This document shows, in pieces, positions 1 to 7,897 of a stretch of DNA of 64,000 nucleotides (positions are counted from its first letter, which is position 1; every line of letters starts with the position of its first letter). This stretch comes from Novosphingobium sp. G106 (lineage in GTDB: Bacteria > Pseudomonadota > Alphaproteobacteria > Sphingomonadales > Sphingomonadaceae). Location of the stretch: the NCBI RefSeq assembly GCF_019075875.1, contig NZ_JAHOOZ010000002.1, forward strand, positions 310,001-374,000. Direction: 5' to 3'. A program made the translations under genes and the position numbers. A model generated the notes under the pieces. It saw only the letters and a program-made list of their open reading frames with translations, made no database searches and was not told where the DNA came from.

Positions 1-41
1 GGGATTGTCGGAGGCCCAAGTCCTGAGAGGAAGGGTCTACG

Positions 42-152
42 ATGAGCACGACGACAACCAAGTTTGCACTTGAGGTTCGTGAACGCACGGGTCCGCACGG
101 CGCCGGATCACGGAGGCGACTATTCGTCCCGCTGGCAGCTCAACGCTCGCTC
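42..152 (+). pseudogene. IS3-family OrfA 5' fragment (broken)
   Basis: An ATG at 42 opens a reading MSTTTTKFALEVRER, typical of the start of IS3-family OrfA (IS407-like group), the small helix-turn-helix partner of the transposase. After about 16 codons the match moves to another frame (DHGGDYSSRWQ) and then stops near 150. Only the first fifth of OrfA is left, with at least one frameshift. The related OrfA near 16.5 kb on the minus strand has the same start. It is a dead remnant marking an old insertion boundary. Confidence 0.6.
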
Positions 153-190
153 AAACTGTGATTCTAACCGGCATGGGCACGTGCCCCGCT

Positions 191-1175
191 CTACCGTGCC
201 TGCTTCCAATGGTCGAATTTGGGTGCAAGGTCACCTGGCAAGCTTGCCTCGAACTCGCTGTTGAGCGGGTATTGCGGCATGGCCTCGGCTACCGCATCGA
301 GTAGCATCGTCCCTTGCCTCAAATCCTTTGGCCTCTTCAACGCATTGCGCTTAGGCTGTTCGGCCATCCAGAGCTTCTGCAGCGCGAACCAGCGCGGATC
401 CGGCGCAACGATCCGGACCGGCCGGCCGTCGCGGCATACGACGACATGGTCGACGAAGCGGCCGTTGAGCAGCCATTCCTGCTCGGGCAAAGGGATCGGC
501 ATCGGACGATCGGTACGGAAGATTGCCCCCACACGTGACGGGGCGGCCAGGATTTCGACCTCGTAGGCCTTGGCATTGCGCGCCTGGAAGCTGCGCTCGG
601 TATCGACGGTGAATGTGGAATCGACCGCCTTGAGCATTTCCCAGATAGGTTGACGCCCCTCTTCAAGCTCCGTGCCAGTCCAGGCGAGATCACAGTCCAG
701 GGTTTCTTGCGGAATTTCGCGGATCAAGCCCGCTGCCTCGATGTGGTAGGCAGCCAAAGCGTTGGTCCCGACAACAATAAGCTTTGTCCCGAGCAGACAG
801 CGGCGATCGGCCTCGCGGATGATGGCGCCAGCGGCACTTTCCATGAGTGGCAGCCTCAGCGTTCGGTAGAGTCGGCATGTTTCATCAAGGCGCGCTCGGG
901 ATCCGTCGCGACGCTGCTGCCATTCGGCTTTTTTCGAACGGTAGGCCTGGAGGTGCGCTGCCTGCTCATCGGACCAGGGTCCAAGGCTTTTGGCGTTTCC
1001 CACCCTGTCCTTCACCTCGTAGAGATACCCCCCGGCCATTCACCTCCTTGCGGACGAGGTTGTATGGCATGGAGGCTAAGGCCTGTTCCGCCTCCATCCA
1101 GACCTCGTACTGCTGGCGCAGGTTTATGAGCACCCGCGCCTGCTCTTCGGAGAAAGGTCGAACGGTGGCAATCAT
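191..1175 (-). pseudogene. Nucleotidyltransferase-fold protein (GSU2403-like), frameshifted
   Basis: Two minus-strand reading frames together make one protein of about 327 residues. The N-terminal part (start ATG ending at 1175, weak AGGA upstream) reads MIATVRPFSEEQ...YNLVRKEVNG, and the rest continues as GGYLYEVKDRVGN... in the next frame. The body resembles the GSU2403-type nucleotidyltransferase-fold family: a helical N-terminus, a central VVGTNALAAYHIEAAG segment, then TLDCDLAWTG with acidic residues, and a C-terminal helical region. The frames join at a run of six C (1028-1033 on the plus strand); removing one base restores the frame, so this is either a recent mutation or a base-calling error. 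Family members are often plasmid or island genes of unknown substrate. An inverted repeat lies just upstream. Confidence 0.65.
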
Positions 1176-1177
1176 CT

Positions 1178-1220
1178 CATTATCCTGCAATTCTGTTATT
1201 TTTAATAATGCTGGATAATG
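1178..1220. promoter_or_regulatory. Inverted repeat upstream of nucleotidyltransferase gene
   Basis: CATTATCC (1178-1185) and GGATAATG (1213-1220) form a perfect 8-bp inverted repeat around an AT-rich centre, immediately upstream of the ATG of the minus-strand nucleotidyltransferase gene. The position fits an operator for a regulator or for autoregulation; no regulator is known for it. Confidence 0.45.
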
Positions 1221-1497
1221 CTTCAAAATTCAAGGATTAGAGGAGCAGATATTGGGTTTTCTAGGAATTTATCATTCATATACGGCATTCTATGGAACGC
1301 TGGATAAAGGTCACATTTTCCTGGCTCGGCGGCTAGTCAGCGGTAACGTGGATGACATGGCGAGGCGCATAAGCCGATTTCGCAGCGACGTGATTGCAGA
1401 CGCCTTGTCGGCCCAGTCGCCTCGGGTTGTCACTGTGCCCACCAAGCCGATCCCGAAGCGAATTGCGCGTGTTTGAAATATACAGCAGTACAAAGCG

Positions 1498-1869
1498 ATG
1501 ACTAACTCGCATCCACGAACGCCCGCGGACATCGAACGCATCTCGCCCATCGCGTTGAAGCTCTACCCGCGTATAATCGAGATGCTCGAGCTGTCCGAAG
1601 CCGAGAGCGCCGCGATCCTAACGATGACGGCAAACCGGATGCCCAAGGAGCTTAGCGAGGATCAGATTTCGCGGATCAGCTTTTTGATCGGGATCGAGCA
1701 GAGGCTGGAAGGCCTGACTTTCAATGGTCAGATCAATCTGTCGCCGGCCGAGTGGATGCATGCGCCCAGCGAACAGCTATCGGGCCAGACGCCGGTAGAA
1801 TACATGGCCACGGCGGGACTAGCGGGAATGAAACATGTTCGAGACATTCTCGACGCTCTCATGATCTGA
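1498..1869 (+). CDS. MbcA/ParS/Xre-type (DUF2384-like) antitoxin-family protein
   Basis: A 123-residue protein whose C-terminal half fits the DUF2384/MbcA fold: RISFLIGIEQRLEG (about 57-70), then PVEYMATAGLAGMKHVRDILDAL (about 98-120), which matches the usual P-x-E-x-M...G-x-x-x-V-R-D-x-L-D-A ending. In known pairs such proteins neutralise a RES-domain NAD-degrading toxin, but no RES gene lies beside this one, so it is either an orphan or a stand-alone regulator. The upstream ribosome-binding site is weak, so the start is tentative. The N-terminal helix-turn-helix part is shorter and less clear than in full-length Xre antitoxins. Confidence 0.6.
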   Translation: MTNSHPRTPADIERISPIALKLYPRIIEMLELSEAESAAILTMTANRMPKELSEDQISRISFLIGIEQRLEGLTFNGQINLSPAEWMHAPSEQLSGQTPVEYMATAGLAGMKHVRDILDALMI

Positions 1870-2250
1870 TTTTAAACGTTTTTCTGATATTTTTTCTGAT
1901 TGGGCTTGCTTGTAGGTAAACTGACCTGCGTACCCCCTTCTGAGCTGTGAAACTCCATTCTGACCGAGGGGCCGGATACGGAGAGGAAGACGAAGAATTC
2001 CGAGTATGCCCCCTCCGGGTGGGCAACCCATGTCACACGACCACAAGTGACGGATTGAGCGCGCACAGCCGCAGCCCGAAATTCAAGTTGGGGAAACGGC
2101 ACAGAGGCGGCCAGCTTCTAGCGCCGCATTGTCGGCAATGACACTTTGCCCTCGGGTAAAGTGTCGCGCTCGACAAAGCGCACAAATACGGCGAACGAAT
2201 ACGAAAGGGGATTCACATGATTCATGATCTGTGCTCCATTCATACTCGTT
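1870..2250. other. Intergenic stretch without recognisable gene
   Basis: About 380 bases with no reading frame that resembles a protein family and no clear hairpin terminator. AT-rich runs follow the antitoxin-like gene. Nothing else is seen. Confidence 0.4.
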
Positions 2251-3150
2251 ATGTTTGTCAGCGCGATCCAGTCGGCCCCGAGGCAAACCAGCGATCTGTC
2301 GCTATTGCTCGATCAGCTCGCCAAGGTGAGCACGCGTCCGCGCTATGCCTTTATGCTGCTGAACCTGATCGCCGATGTCGCCCGGGCGGACGGTAGCGCC
2401 GGCCCGCATGTCCGCGGCGACAATAGTCTGATGCCATTGCGCGATTGGCTTAGCGACGCGCTCACTCCCATGGGAGGCAGGGACCCCAAGCGACAGGCCC
2501 TGATGGCGCGCGTACGCGGCGAACTCGAAAACAGCGGGCATCTGCCGACAGACCCGGCCAAAGCTCTTGCCGTGATTGAAGGTGAGGTCCGCGACAGGGT
2601 TCGCGCCTCAGCCAAGACCAATCTGAGCCGGGCCGTCACCGAGTTGGTCAAGGCGGGCCTGCTGCGGCGGCACTATCAGGGCTACCGGGTGGATCACTTC
2701 AATCGTGGCGGCCAGAGGCATGCGGTCTACACGATTACGGGACGCGCAAAATGTCTTTTGGGCCGGCAATCGCCGTCGCCCGCTCGTGCCGCTAGGCAGG
2801 GGGGAGATGACGTTTTAGTCAGTGGATGCCACAATCATCCTTCGCACAGGCAGCCTCAACGAACCATGTTCACGCGCCCTGCGACGCCAATAGTAGAAGG
2901 CCGAAGGCGACGGATCGCCGAGCAGCGCGCGGCGCTGCTCGGCAGACAGGCCCCAAAGGTCCGCGATCGCAACGAAGGTTCGGATTGCGGGAGCGCTCAG
3001 GCGCCGGCGGTTATCGGGCAAGGCCAACTCACTGTTGACCTGAACAGGATCCGCTCCGATCACGTCGCCACCTCAGAGCTTTTCCTCGCTACTACTGCTG
3101 ACATTCTCCCAGCGCGCCGGCGCCGGCGCCGACGCAGCACGCTCACGTAG
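2251..3150 (+). CDS. Winged-helix-like protein of unknown function, 3' end probably chimeric
   Basis: The open frame gives 299 residues. The first ~170 look like a genuine protein: a helical N-terminus (LSLLLDQLAKVSTRPRY...) and then a winged-helix-like part (NLSRAVTELVKAGLLRR..., HAVYTITGRAKCLL). After about residue 185 the translation becomes low-complexity and Arg-rich and lies antisense to the Xre-type fragment at 2815-3063, so the true C-terminus was probably lost at a junction near 2810 and the frame now reads through unrelated DNA. The start is uncertain (2224 is possible). The wing could bind DNA, but no function can be assigned. Confidence 0.45.
   Translation: MFVSAIQSAPRQTSDLSLLLDQLAKVSTRPRYAFMLLNLIADVARADGSAGPHVRGDNSLMPLRDWLSDALTPMGGRDPKRQALMARVRGELENSGHLPTDPAKALAVIEGEVRDRVRASAKTNLSRAVTELVKAGLLRRHYQGYRVDHFNRGGQRHAVYTITGRAKCLLGRQSPSPARAARQGGDDVLVSGCHNHPSHRQPQRTMFTRPATPIVEGRRRRIAEQRAALLGRQAPKVRDRNEGSDCGSAQAPAVIGQGQLTVDLNRIRSDHVATSELFLATTADILPARRRRRRRSTLT
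2815..3063 (-). pseudogene. Xre/MbcA/ParS antitoxin, N-terminal half only
   Basis: An 82-residue frame with a GTG start behind a GAGGTGG ribosome-binding site. Residues 22-72 (LSAPAIRTFVAIADLWGLSAEQRRALLGDP...YYWRR) match the N-terminal helix-turn-helix of Xre/MbcA/ParS antitoxins. The C-terminal DUF2384 domain that should follow is missing; the frame ends in RRMIVASTD at the junction with the gene on the opposite strand. It starts 9 nt after the stop of the upstream ribbon-helix-helix gene, so the two were probably one operon. It is most likely a broken antitoxin, though a DNA-binding stub could persist. Confidence 0.6.
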
Positions 3151-3432
3151 TTCGGCGATCACCTCGCGGAGTGGACGGGCACCGCGAGCTTTCCTTCGGA
3201 GTAACTCCTCTAAAAGGTCGCGGTGCTGCTCCAACTCCCACTGCTCCCGCAAGAAAACAAAGACAGCCTCAGATGGGTCGTCAATGAGGTGTCCTTCGAC
3301 GAGGCTCAGAACCCGAACCGCGAGGTCGGGCGGCAGATAGGCCTCGAAGCGCAGTCCGTCCGCCGATGCCTGCGCCTGCAGAGCTTTGGCTTGTTCGGCA
3401 CTTTCATTCTTCCCTGCATTCGTACTCGTCAT
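3073..3432 (-). CDS. Ribbon-helix-helix/ParD-like small protein
   Basis: 119 residues, start ATG behind GGGAGCAGTATC. The central segment RFEAYLPPDLAVRVLSLVEGHLIDDPSEAVFVFLREQWEL has the beta-strand plus two-helix layout of ParD-like or ribbon-helix-helix antitoxins and is followed by a charged helical tail. It lies 9 nt upstream of the truncated Xre-type fragment and 185 nt downstream of another small gene on the same strand. No toxin partner is visible. It could be an orphan antitoxin or a small transcriptional regulator. Confidence 0.55.
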   Translation of the reverse strand: MTSTNAGKNESAEQAKALQAQASADGLRFEAYLPPDLAVRVLSLVEGHLIDDPSEAVFVFLREQWELEQHRDLLEELLRRKARGARPLREVIAELRERAASAPAPARWENVSSSSEEKL

Positions 3433-3617
3433 GATACTGCTCCCAGTCTAAATTACTACGACGAGCCGTTCGTCGAATGCCTGGTTTTCAAGTCGTCCTT
3501 GACGAGTTCTCGGACAGTACCCTGCTGGGTTGCAGACCACTCGGGTCGTGCCTGCCACGTAGCCGCCGCTTCGCCAGCGTGATGTCTCTGGCCAGAAAAC
3601 AGGCATTTTGTATTCGA

Positions 3618-3854
3618 CTAAGATTTGGTCCGGCGCGGCTTAGCCAGCCGGCTTTCGCAGGTAATCGTAGTCACAGGGATGTCAGAACCCGGGTGAACAA
3701 TCGCGACCGGTTCGCCTGACCGCATGGGTTGCAGCGTGATTGTCAGGTTCGAGGCTACGTCGAACTGTTCTTTCGCGAGCAATCGCGCAAATGCACGCAG
3801 CTCGGCGTCCAGCTCCGGCAAGGGGATTGGTTTCCTGAAATGGATTTCAAGCAC
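3618..3854 (-). CDS. Small hypothetical protein with strong ribosome-binding site
   Basis: The frame runs open further upstream, but a GTG at 3854 preceded by GGAGG with a 6-nt gap marks the real start and gives 78 residues (VLEIHFRKPIPLPELDAELR...). The sequence is a mix of helix and strand and ends in a basic tail (KPRRTKS). No family is recognised. It points the same way as the two downstream small antitoxin-like genes, and the IS110-type element begins just upstream of it on the other strand, which may have cut off its promoter. Confidence 0.5.
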   Translation of the reverse strand: MLEIHFRKPIPLPELDAELRAFARLLAKEQFDVASNLTITLQPMRSGEPVAIVHPGSDIPVTTITCESRLAKPRRTKS

Positions 3855-3972
3855 GTCGGTCCTCCAAGTTTTTGGGGCGGACCGGCGAAGCCGGGTGCGG
3901 TTTAGCTGAGGTCTTTTTTCTCCTTCAGCGGGCATGATGCCGCGATCGGTATCGTGCGTGAAGGAGGACGTA

Positions 3973-5133
3973 ATGGCGAAGAAGATCACCAATCCCGCTA
4001 TCCTGGCGCTGAAGGAAGCTGCCGAAGTGGACCCGGCGCGCGGGCGTGTTTGGATCGGCCTCGATGTTGGTTTGCGATCGACGGCTGTCTGTGTTGTCGA
4101 TAGCGACGGCAAGGTCGTCCACCAATGCTCGGTTAAGTCGAACGCGACCGAGATGGGGCGCTATTTCTCGAAGAACTTCAAAACGAACATAGCGATGATC
4201 GGGCTGGAGTCGGGCGCGATGGCGACGCATCTGACCACCAGCCTGAGACGGCTCGGCTATCGCGTCACCATGCTCGATGCCCTACAATGTAAGAAGGTCT
4301 TGTCGATCAAGCGCAACAAGACCGACACCAACGATGCGCGCGGCCTCGCCGAGATCACGCGGACAGGTCGGGAATATCTGACCGAAGTCTATGTGAAGAG
4401 CGCGGCCTGCTTCGAAGTCAGGGCGCAGATCATCATGCGGCACCGCCTCGTCCAACAACGCGTGGAGACCGAAGCCATGATCCGCGGCTTGCTGCGCGTC
4501 TATGGGGGTCGCGTCGAACCCGGCGCACAATCCTCCGCGACGTTCCGCGAGCGTGTGATGCAGCAAATGCTCATCATCCAGGATCAGGAGGGCATCAATA
4601 TGCGCCCGCGCGTCCTACCCATCCTCAAGCTCTGCGAGGAGTTCAGGATCGAGGCCGATCGCATCGAGGCGGAACTGGAGATGCTGGCGAAGGAGCATCC
4701 GGTGTGCCGGCGCTTCCTTGAGATTCCCGGCGTCGGCGCGATCACCGCGCTGTCCTTCTACACCGCGATCGAAGACCCGACGCGGTTCCGGCGCTGCGAC
4801 GACGTTGCCGCCTATCTCGGCCTCACGCCGAAGATCAGCCAGTCCGGCGAGACGCTGCATAAGGGCTCGATCAGCAAAATGGGCAACCGGTTGACGCGAA
4901 CTCACCTCGTCGGCGCCGCCACGGTCATCATGTCTGCGACCAAGACCTTCAGCTCGCTCAAGGACTGGGGCGTTCGCCTATCGAAAAAGGTCGGCTACAA
5001 CAAGGCCAAGATCGCTGTTGCCCGCAAACTGGCCGTCATCATGTTCGGCATCTGGCGCGACGGCACGCACTTCCAGTTCAAGACCGAGACCGTCGAGCCG
5101 CATCGCCAGATGATGCAGGGGGCGCGGGCCTGA
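3973..5133 (+). mobile_element. IS110-family transposase (DEDD), intact
   Basis: A 386-residue transposase, start ATG behind AAGGAGGACGTA. The N-terminal DEDD (RuvC-like) domain begins WIGLDVGLRSTAVCVVD with the first catalytic Asp at about residue 31. The C-terminal Transposase_20 domain is seen as FLEIPGVGAITAL...CDDVAAYLGLTP and KMGNRLTRTHLV. Length and domain order are normal for an active enzyme. IS110-family elements lack ordinary terminal inverted repeats, and their recombination is guided by an RNA encoded in the flanking non-coding DNA. The element's exact ends cannot be set here; the left end is between 3855 and 3972 and the right end beyond 5133. Confidence 0.85.
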
Positions 5134-5673
5134 TACGAGATCCATCCGCCTGGACGCGGATGGCACGATCCTCCCGGGAGGCGGAGGGACCGGAGACGCC
5201 GATTTTACCAACTTAGGGCAGCGATGACCCTGTGCCTGGTTGATGGTGCTCCACCCTTCGATACGAACGGACCATGATGCGGCGTGCGATCCATCAGCCA
5301 TCAGGCTGTCGCACGACCCCGGAGAGAGTGTTGCACCTCGGGTCGATCAATACTTGCCGTCCAGGCCTTGAAGAGGGAACGAGATCATGTTCTGATCAAA
5401 CATATCCGGCGTCTCCCCCCAGCCGAGGGGACCTCAGCTAGAGAGTGTTGGAAACCTGATCGCTAGAGCAGGCGCATGCGCCTTTACCGGCGAACCAGTT
5501 GGACATGCGCGCATGCCACCCGGCCGCCGAATACGGGACCGAGTCTAGCGATCAGGGGTTTCCACGCCCCACCACCGGATTTGGCCGGTGATGGGACGGA
5601 AGTTACAGATCAACGCATGGGACGCAAGGGGCAGCTTCGAGCTTGTGAGATGTCTCGAAGTTGTCGGCAGCGG
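5134..5673. other. Non-coding DNA downstream of IS110 transposase, with long inverted repeat
   Basis: About 540 bases without a convincing gene. The first 300 or so probably belong to the IS110-type element and could encode its guide (bridge/seek) RNA. From 5450 to 5563 there is a separated inverted repeat: GGAAACCTGATCGCTAGA (5450-5467) against TCTAGCGATCAGGGGTTTCC (5544-5563), with a 14-bp perfect palindrome AGGCGCATGCGCCT (5470-5483) directly inside the left arm. The inverted repeat may be an element end or a recombination or regulatory site. Confidence 0.5.
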
Positions 5674-6117
5674 TCAGGGCGTGGTTTCCAGAGCATGAGC
5701 CTTCGGCTTTTGTCCTGGCTTGCGGCCAAGCCCGATCGATTTTGCGAGGGCCCGGCGCTTCTCAGCGTAGTTTGGCGCGACCATCGGATAGTCGGCCGGC
5801 AGCTTCCATTTCGCGCGGTATTGATCGGGCGTCATCTGGTAGTGGGTCATCAGATGGCGCTTGAGCATCTTAAGCTTTTTGCCGTCTTCCAGGCAGACGA
5901 TGTAGTCCGGCTTCACGGAGGAGCGGATCGGAACGGCGGGTTCCGCAGGCGCTTCTGCGGCCACGGCTTCGACGCCCAGACCGCTGAGCGCGCCGAAAAC
6001 GTTTTCGATGAGGCGCGGGAGATCTCCCACGGCGACGCTGTTGTTGGTGACGTGCGCGGCAACGATGTCGGCGGTCAGAGTGATGAGCGTGTTTTCAGTG
6101 TCTTGGGTATCCGACAT
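5674..6117 (-). CDS. mucR: MucR/Ros-family transcriptional regulator
   Basis: 147 residues. The N-terminal half is variable and acidic (MSDTQDTENTLITLTADIVAAHV...). The C-terminal half carries the MucR core: DYIVCLEDGKKLKMLKRHL, THYQMTPDQYRAKWKLPADYPMVAPNYAEKRRALAKSIGLGRK. MucR/Ros proteins bind AT-rich DNA through a prokaryotic zinc finger and act as global repressors of surface polysaccharide, symbiosis or cell-cycle genes in alphaproteobacteria. Length and architecture are complete. As a plasmid copy next to a plasmid-borne SciP homologue it may tune host expression of the accessory genes. Confidence 0.88.
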   Translation of the reverse strand: MSDTQDTENTLITLTADIVAAHVTNNSVAVGDLPRLIENVFGALSGLGVEAVAAEAPAEPAVPIRSSVKPDYIVCLEDGKKLKMLKRHLMTHYQMTPDQYRAKWKLPADYPMVAPNYAEKRRALAKSIGLGRKPGQKPKAHALETTP

Positions 6118-6530
6118 GCGGGTAATTCCTAATTACGCCTGACCCTGGTTTGGCGCACTAGTGGTCATAGGGCCGCAGGGGAATACCGATTTTCTACGTA
6201 ACGTTCGCTGAACGGGGCGAGATCGACAGGCGCAAGAGGATCGCAGCGACATCGCCTCCCACCTGTCAGCAGCGGACACTCACATCGGCCAAAACATCGG
6301 CCCATTTTGGTGATGCAGATGCGGGAAGGCGGGGTGTTCCTTCATTTCCTGGCAAGCCAGGATCGGCCAAAAGTATGCCGTGCATACCGCCTGTTCCTAT
6401 GGAGCCCGCGCGAATTGGCGTGTTAAACGGCGCGAAGCGCTTACACCCGACGCGCTCCCTATCTCCTGGCAGCCGCGAAAACCAGGAGGCGAGCCTGAAC
6501 GCGCATACCGCGAAGCCCGCAGGCTCAAGT
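6118..6530. other. Intergenic stretch, nothing recognised
   Basis: About 410 bases between the mucR promoter and the Lar-like gene. No family-like reading frame. A segment near 6520 resembles the T-arm of a tRNA (TTCAAATCC) but cannot be folded into a cloverleaf. Confidence 0.4.
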
Positions 6531-6767
6531 TCAAATCCTGGTCCGCCTGTTCCACTGCCTACCGGCTTCATCATGCGAGGCCCGGCGCGGTCCTTCGGCG
6601 CCGCACAGTTTGCACATCACGGCAAAGAGCTGGGCGTATACGTGCTCGTAGAAGCCTACGTTGGTCGAGGCACAGAAAGGACATGGCGCGAGTTCGATGG
6701 CTGGATCCACGTGGACTCGGCGGCGGGACCCGTCTTCCATCCTCGTGATGTTCGGCTCGTCGGACAT
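6531..6767 (-). CDS. Lar-like restriction alleviation zinc-ribbon protein
   Basis: 78 residues with two Cys-x-x-Cys knuckles: LAPCPFCAS (about 27-35) and MCKLCGAEGPRR (about 51-62), followed by HDEAGRQWNRRTRI. This is the pattern of Lar-type proteins (CPFCG...C..CGA.GP...A...WN.R), known from the Rac prophage, where Lar reduces EcoKI restriction of unmodified DNA. On a mobile plasmid such a protein could help establishment in a restricting host, although many homologues are uncharacterised. It is divergent from the SciP-like gene. Confidence 0.7.
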   Translation of the reverse strand: MSDEPNITRMEDGSRRRVHVDPAIELAPCPFCASTNVGFYEHVYAQLFAVMCKLCGAEGPRRASHDEAGRQWNRRTRI

Positions 6768-6957
6768 CCCATTTCCCCAAATTGCGACCCTCTAGCTGTC
6801 TGAAATATGTAGCCGGATCTCCGACACAATAGGACACGGGATCGCGAGCTCCGTCCAACCCTCATGGCTCGAGGTGACGGGGCGATTCGGCCCCATCTCT
6901 CTAACCTCGCTTTAATACAGTTTGGACTATCCGTGTGCCCCTGCCGAGGAGGATGCC

Positions 6958-7257
6958 GTGCGCGAAAATCAGAAAATTCGCCCATCGGTCGTCATCGGTC
7001 CGCTCGGTGAACCGCTATCACTCGAAACGCTGCCGCCGCCCAACACTGCTCGGTGGGTAGTGCGCCGCAAGGCCGAGGTCGTCGCCGCGGTAGGTGGGGG
7101 GCTCCTAACGATCGACGAGGCTTGCGAGCGCTATTATCTGACGCTCGAGGAGTTTGCTTCGTGGCAACGGGGCGTTGAGCGATCGGGCCTAAATGGGCTC
7201 AGGATTACTCGCTCGCAGCAATACCGCGACCAGTACGAGCGCCTCAATCGATACTGA
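6958..7257 (+). CDS. sciP: DUF1153 / SciP-like regulator (CtrA inhibitor family)
   Basis: GTG start at 6958 behind GAGGAGG gives 99 residues. The sequence matches SciP throughout: VIGPLGEPLSLETLPPPNT, RWVVRRKAEVVAAVGGGLL, TIDEACERYYLTLEEFASWQRGVERSGLNGLR. In Caulobacter SciP binds the master regulator CtrA and blocks its recruitment of RNA polymerase during G1. The chromosomal copy is normally single, so a plasmid copy is notable and might disturb or adjust the host cell cycle. The helix-turn-helix core residues appear intact. Confidence 0.85.
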   Translation: MRENQKIRPSVVIGPLGEPLSLETLPPPNTARWVVRRKAEVVAAVGGGLLTIDEACERYYLTLEEFASWQRGVERSGLNGLRITRSQQYRDQYERLNRY

Positions 7258-7309
7258 CGCTGGTTCTTCCGGCGCTAAGCGCGGGCCACCGTCTCACCCG
7301 ACTGCGATC

Positions 7310-7897
7310 TTAAATATAGAGATCGGTCTGGTAGGCCGATCTGATCCAACCAGGTAGGCGTGGCACTGCGTAGACCAACCGCCCATTCGCAAATGTCAGG
7401 CAATGGCTCGGCGGCTGGTTCAGGCGCGAATTGTCAAAGACCATGCCGCGATCTGCTTTGAGAACCGCGGCGCGGATGAAAGGCGCGCCGCGACCATAAC
7501 GGGTACGGATCTTGTCCTCGGGGACGATATGTCCGCCCTCCTCGACGCGTGCCCCGACACGCGCGACAGAGAGATCTGGAGTATCAACGCCGACATGCAT
7601 CACTATGACGGTGAAGCCTCTGGTGCGTGCTTCGTCGATGAGTTCAAGCTTCGAGGGGTGCGAAAAGACGGTCTCCGTCACGAAATCCCGGCCTTGAGCG
7701 AGGCAATCCCCCCGGCGTGAAGAGGCGATGTCGGCCGCTTTGTAAGACGCAGTCGGTGACGGATCGCGCAATTCGTCACGCTGGATGATGTCGGCGTTGA
7801 TGAAGAGCCCCGCGAAACTCGGCGCGATGCGGGCCGCGTATAATGTGGACTTGCCGGCACCGTTGGGCCCGGCAAGCACGATCATCGTTGGCTTCAT
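7310..7897 (-). CDS. Zeta-toxin family kinase
   Basis: 195 residues with a Walker A motif GPNGAGKST (10-18), then INADIIQRDELRDP, the downstream TETVFSHPSKLELIDEA segment, and EEGGHIVPEDKIRTRYGR, all typical of zeta/PezT-like kinases that phosphorylate UDP-N-acetylglucosamine or related substrates. Its start codon overlaps the stop of the upstream antitoxin gene by 4 nt (ATGA), so the two are translationally coupled. It is probably the toxin of a plasmid maintenance pair. The substrate is not known from the sequence. Confidence 0.85.
   Translation of the reverse strand: MKPTMIVLAGPNGAGKSTLYAARIAPSFAGLFINADIIQRDELRDPSPTASYKAADIASSRRGDCLAQGRDFVTETVFSHPSKLELIDEARTRGFTVIVMHVGVDTPDLSVARVGARVEEGGHIVPEDKIRTRYGRGAPFIRAAVLKADRGMVFDNSRLNQPPSHCLTFANGRLVYAVPRLPGWIRSAYQTDLYI

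Noticed and set aside
6515..6550. tRNA-like T-arm (TTCAAATCC) suggesting a tRNA or integration site
   Set aside because: No acceptor or anticodon stem can be paired around it, and the T stem itself has a mismatch.
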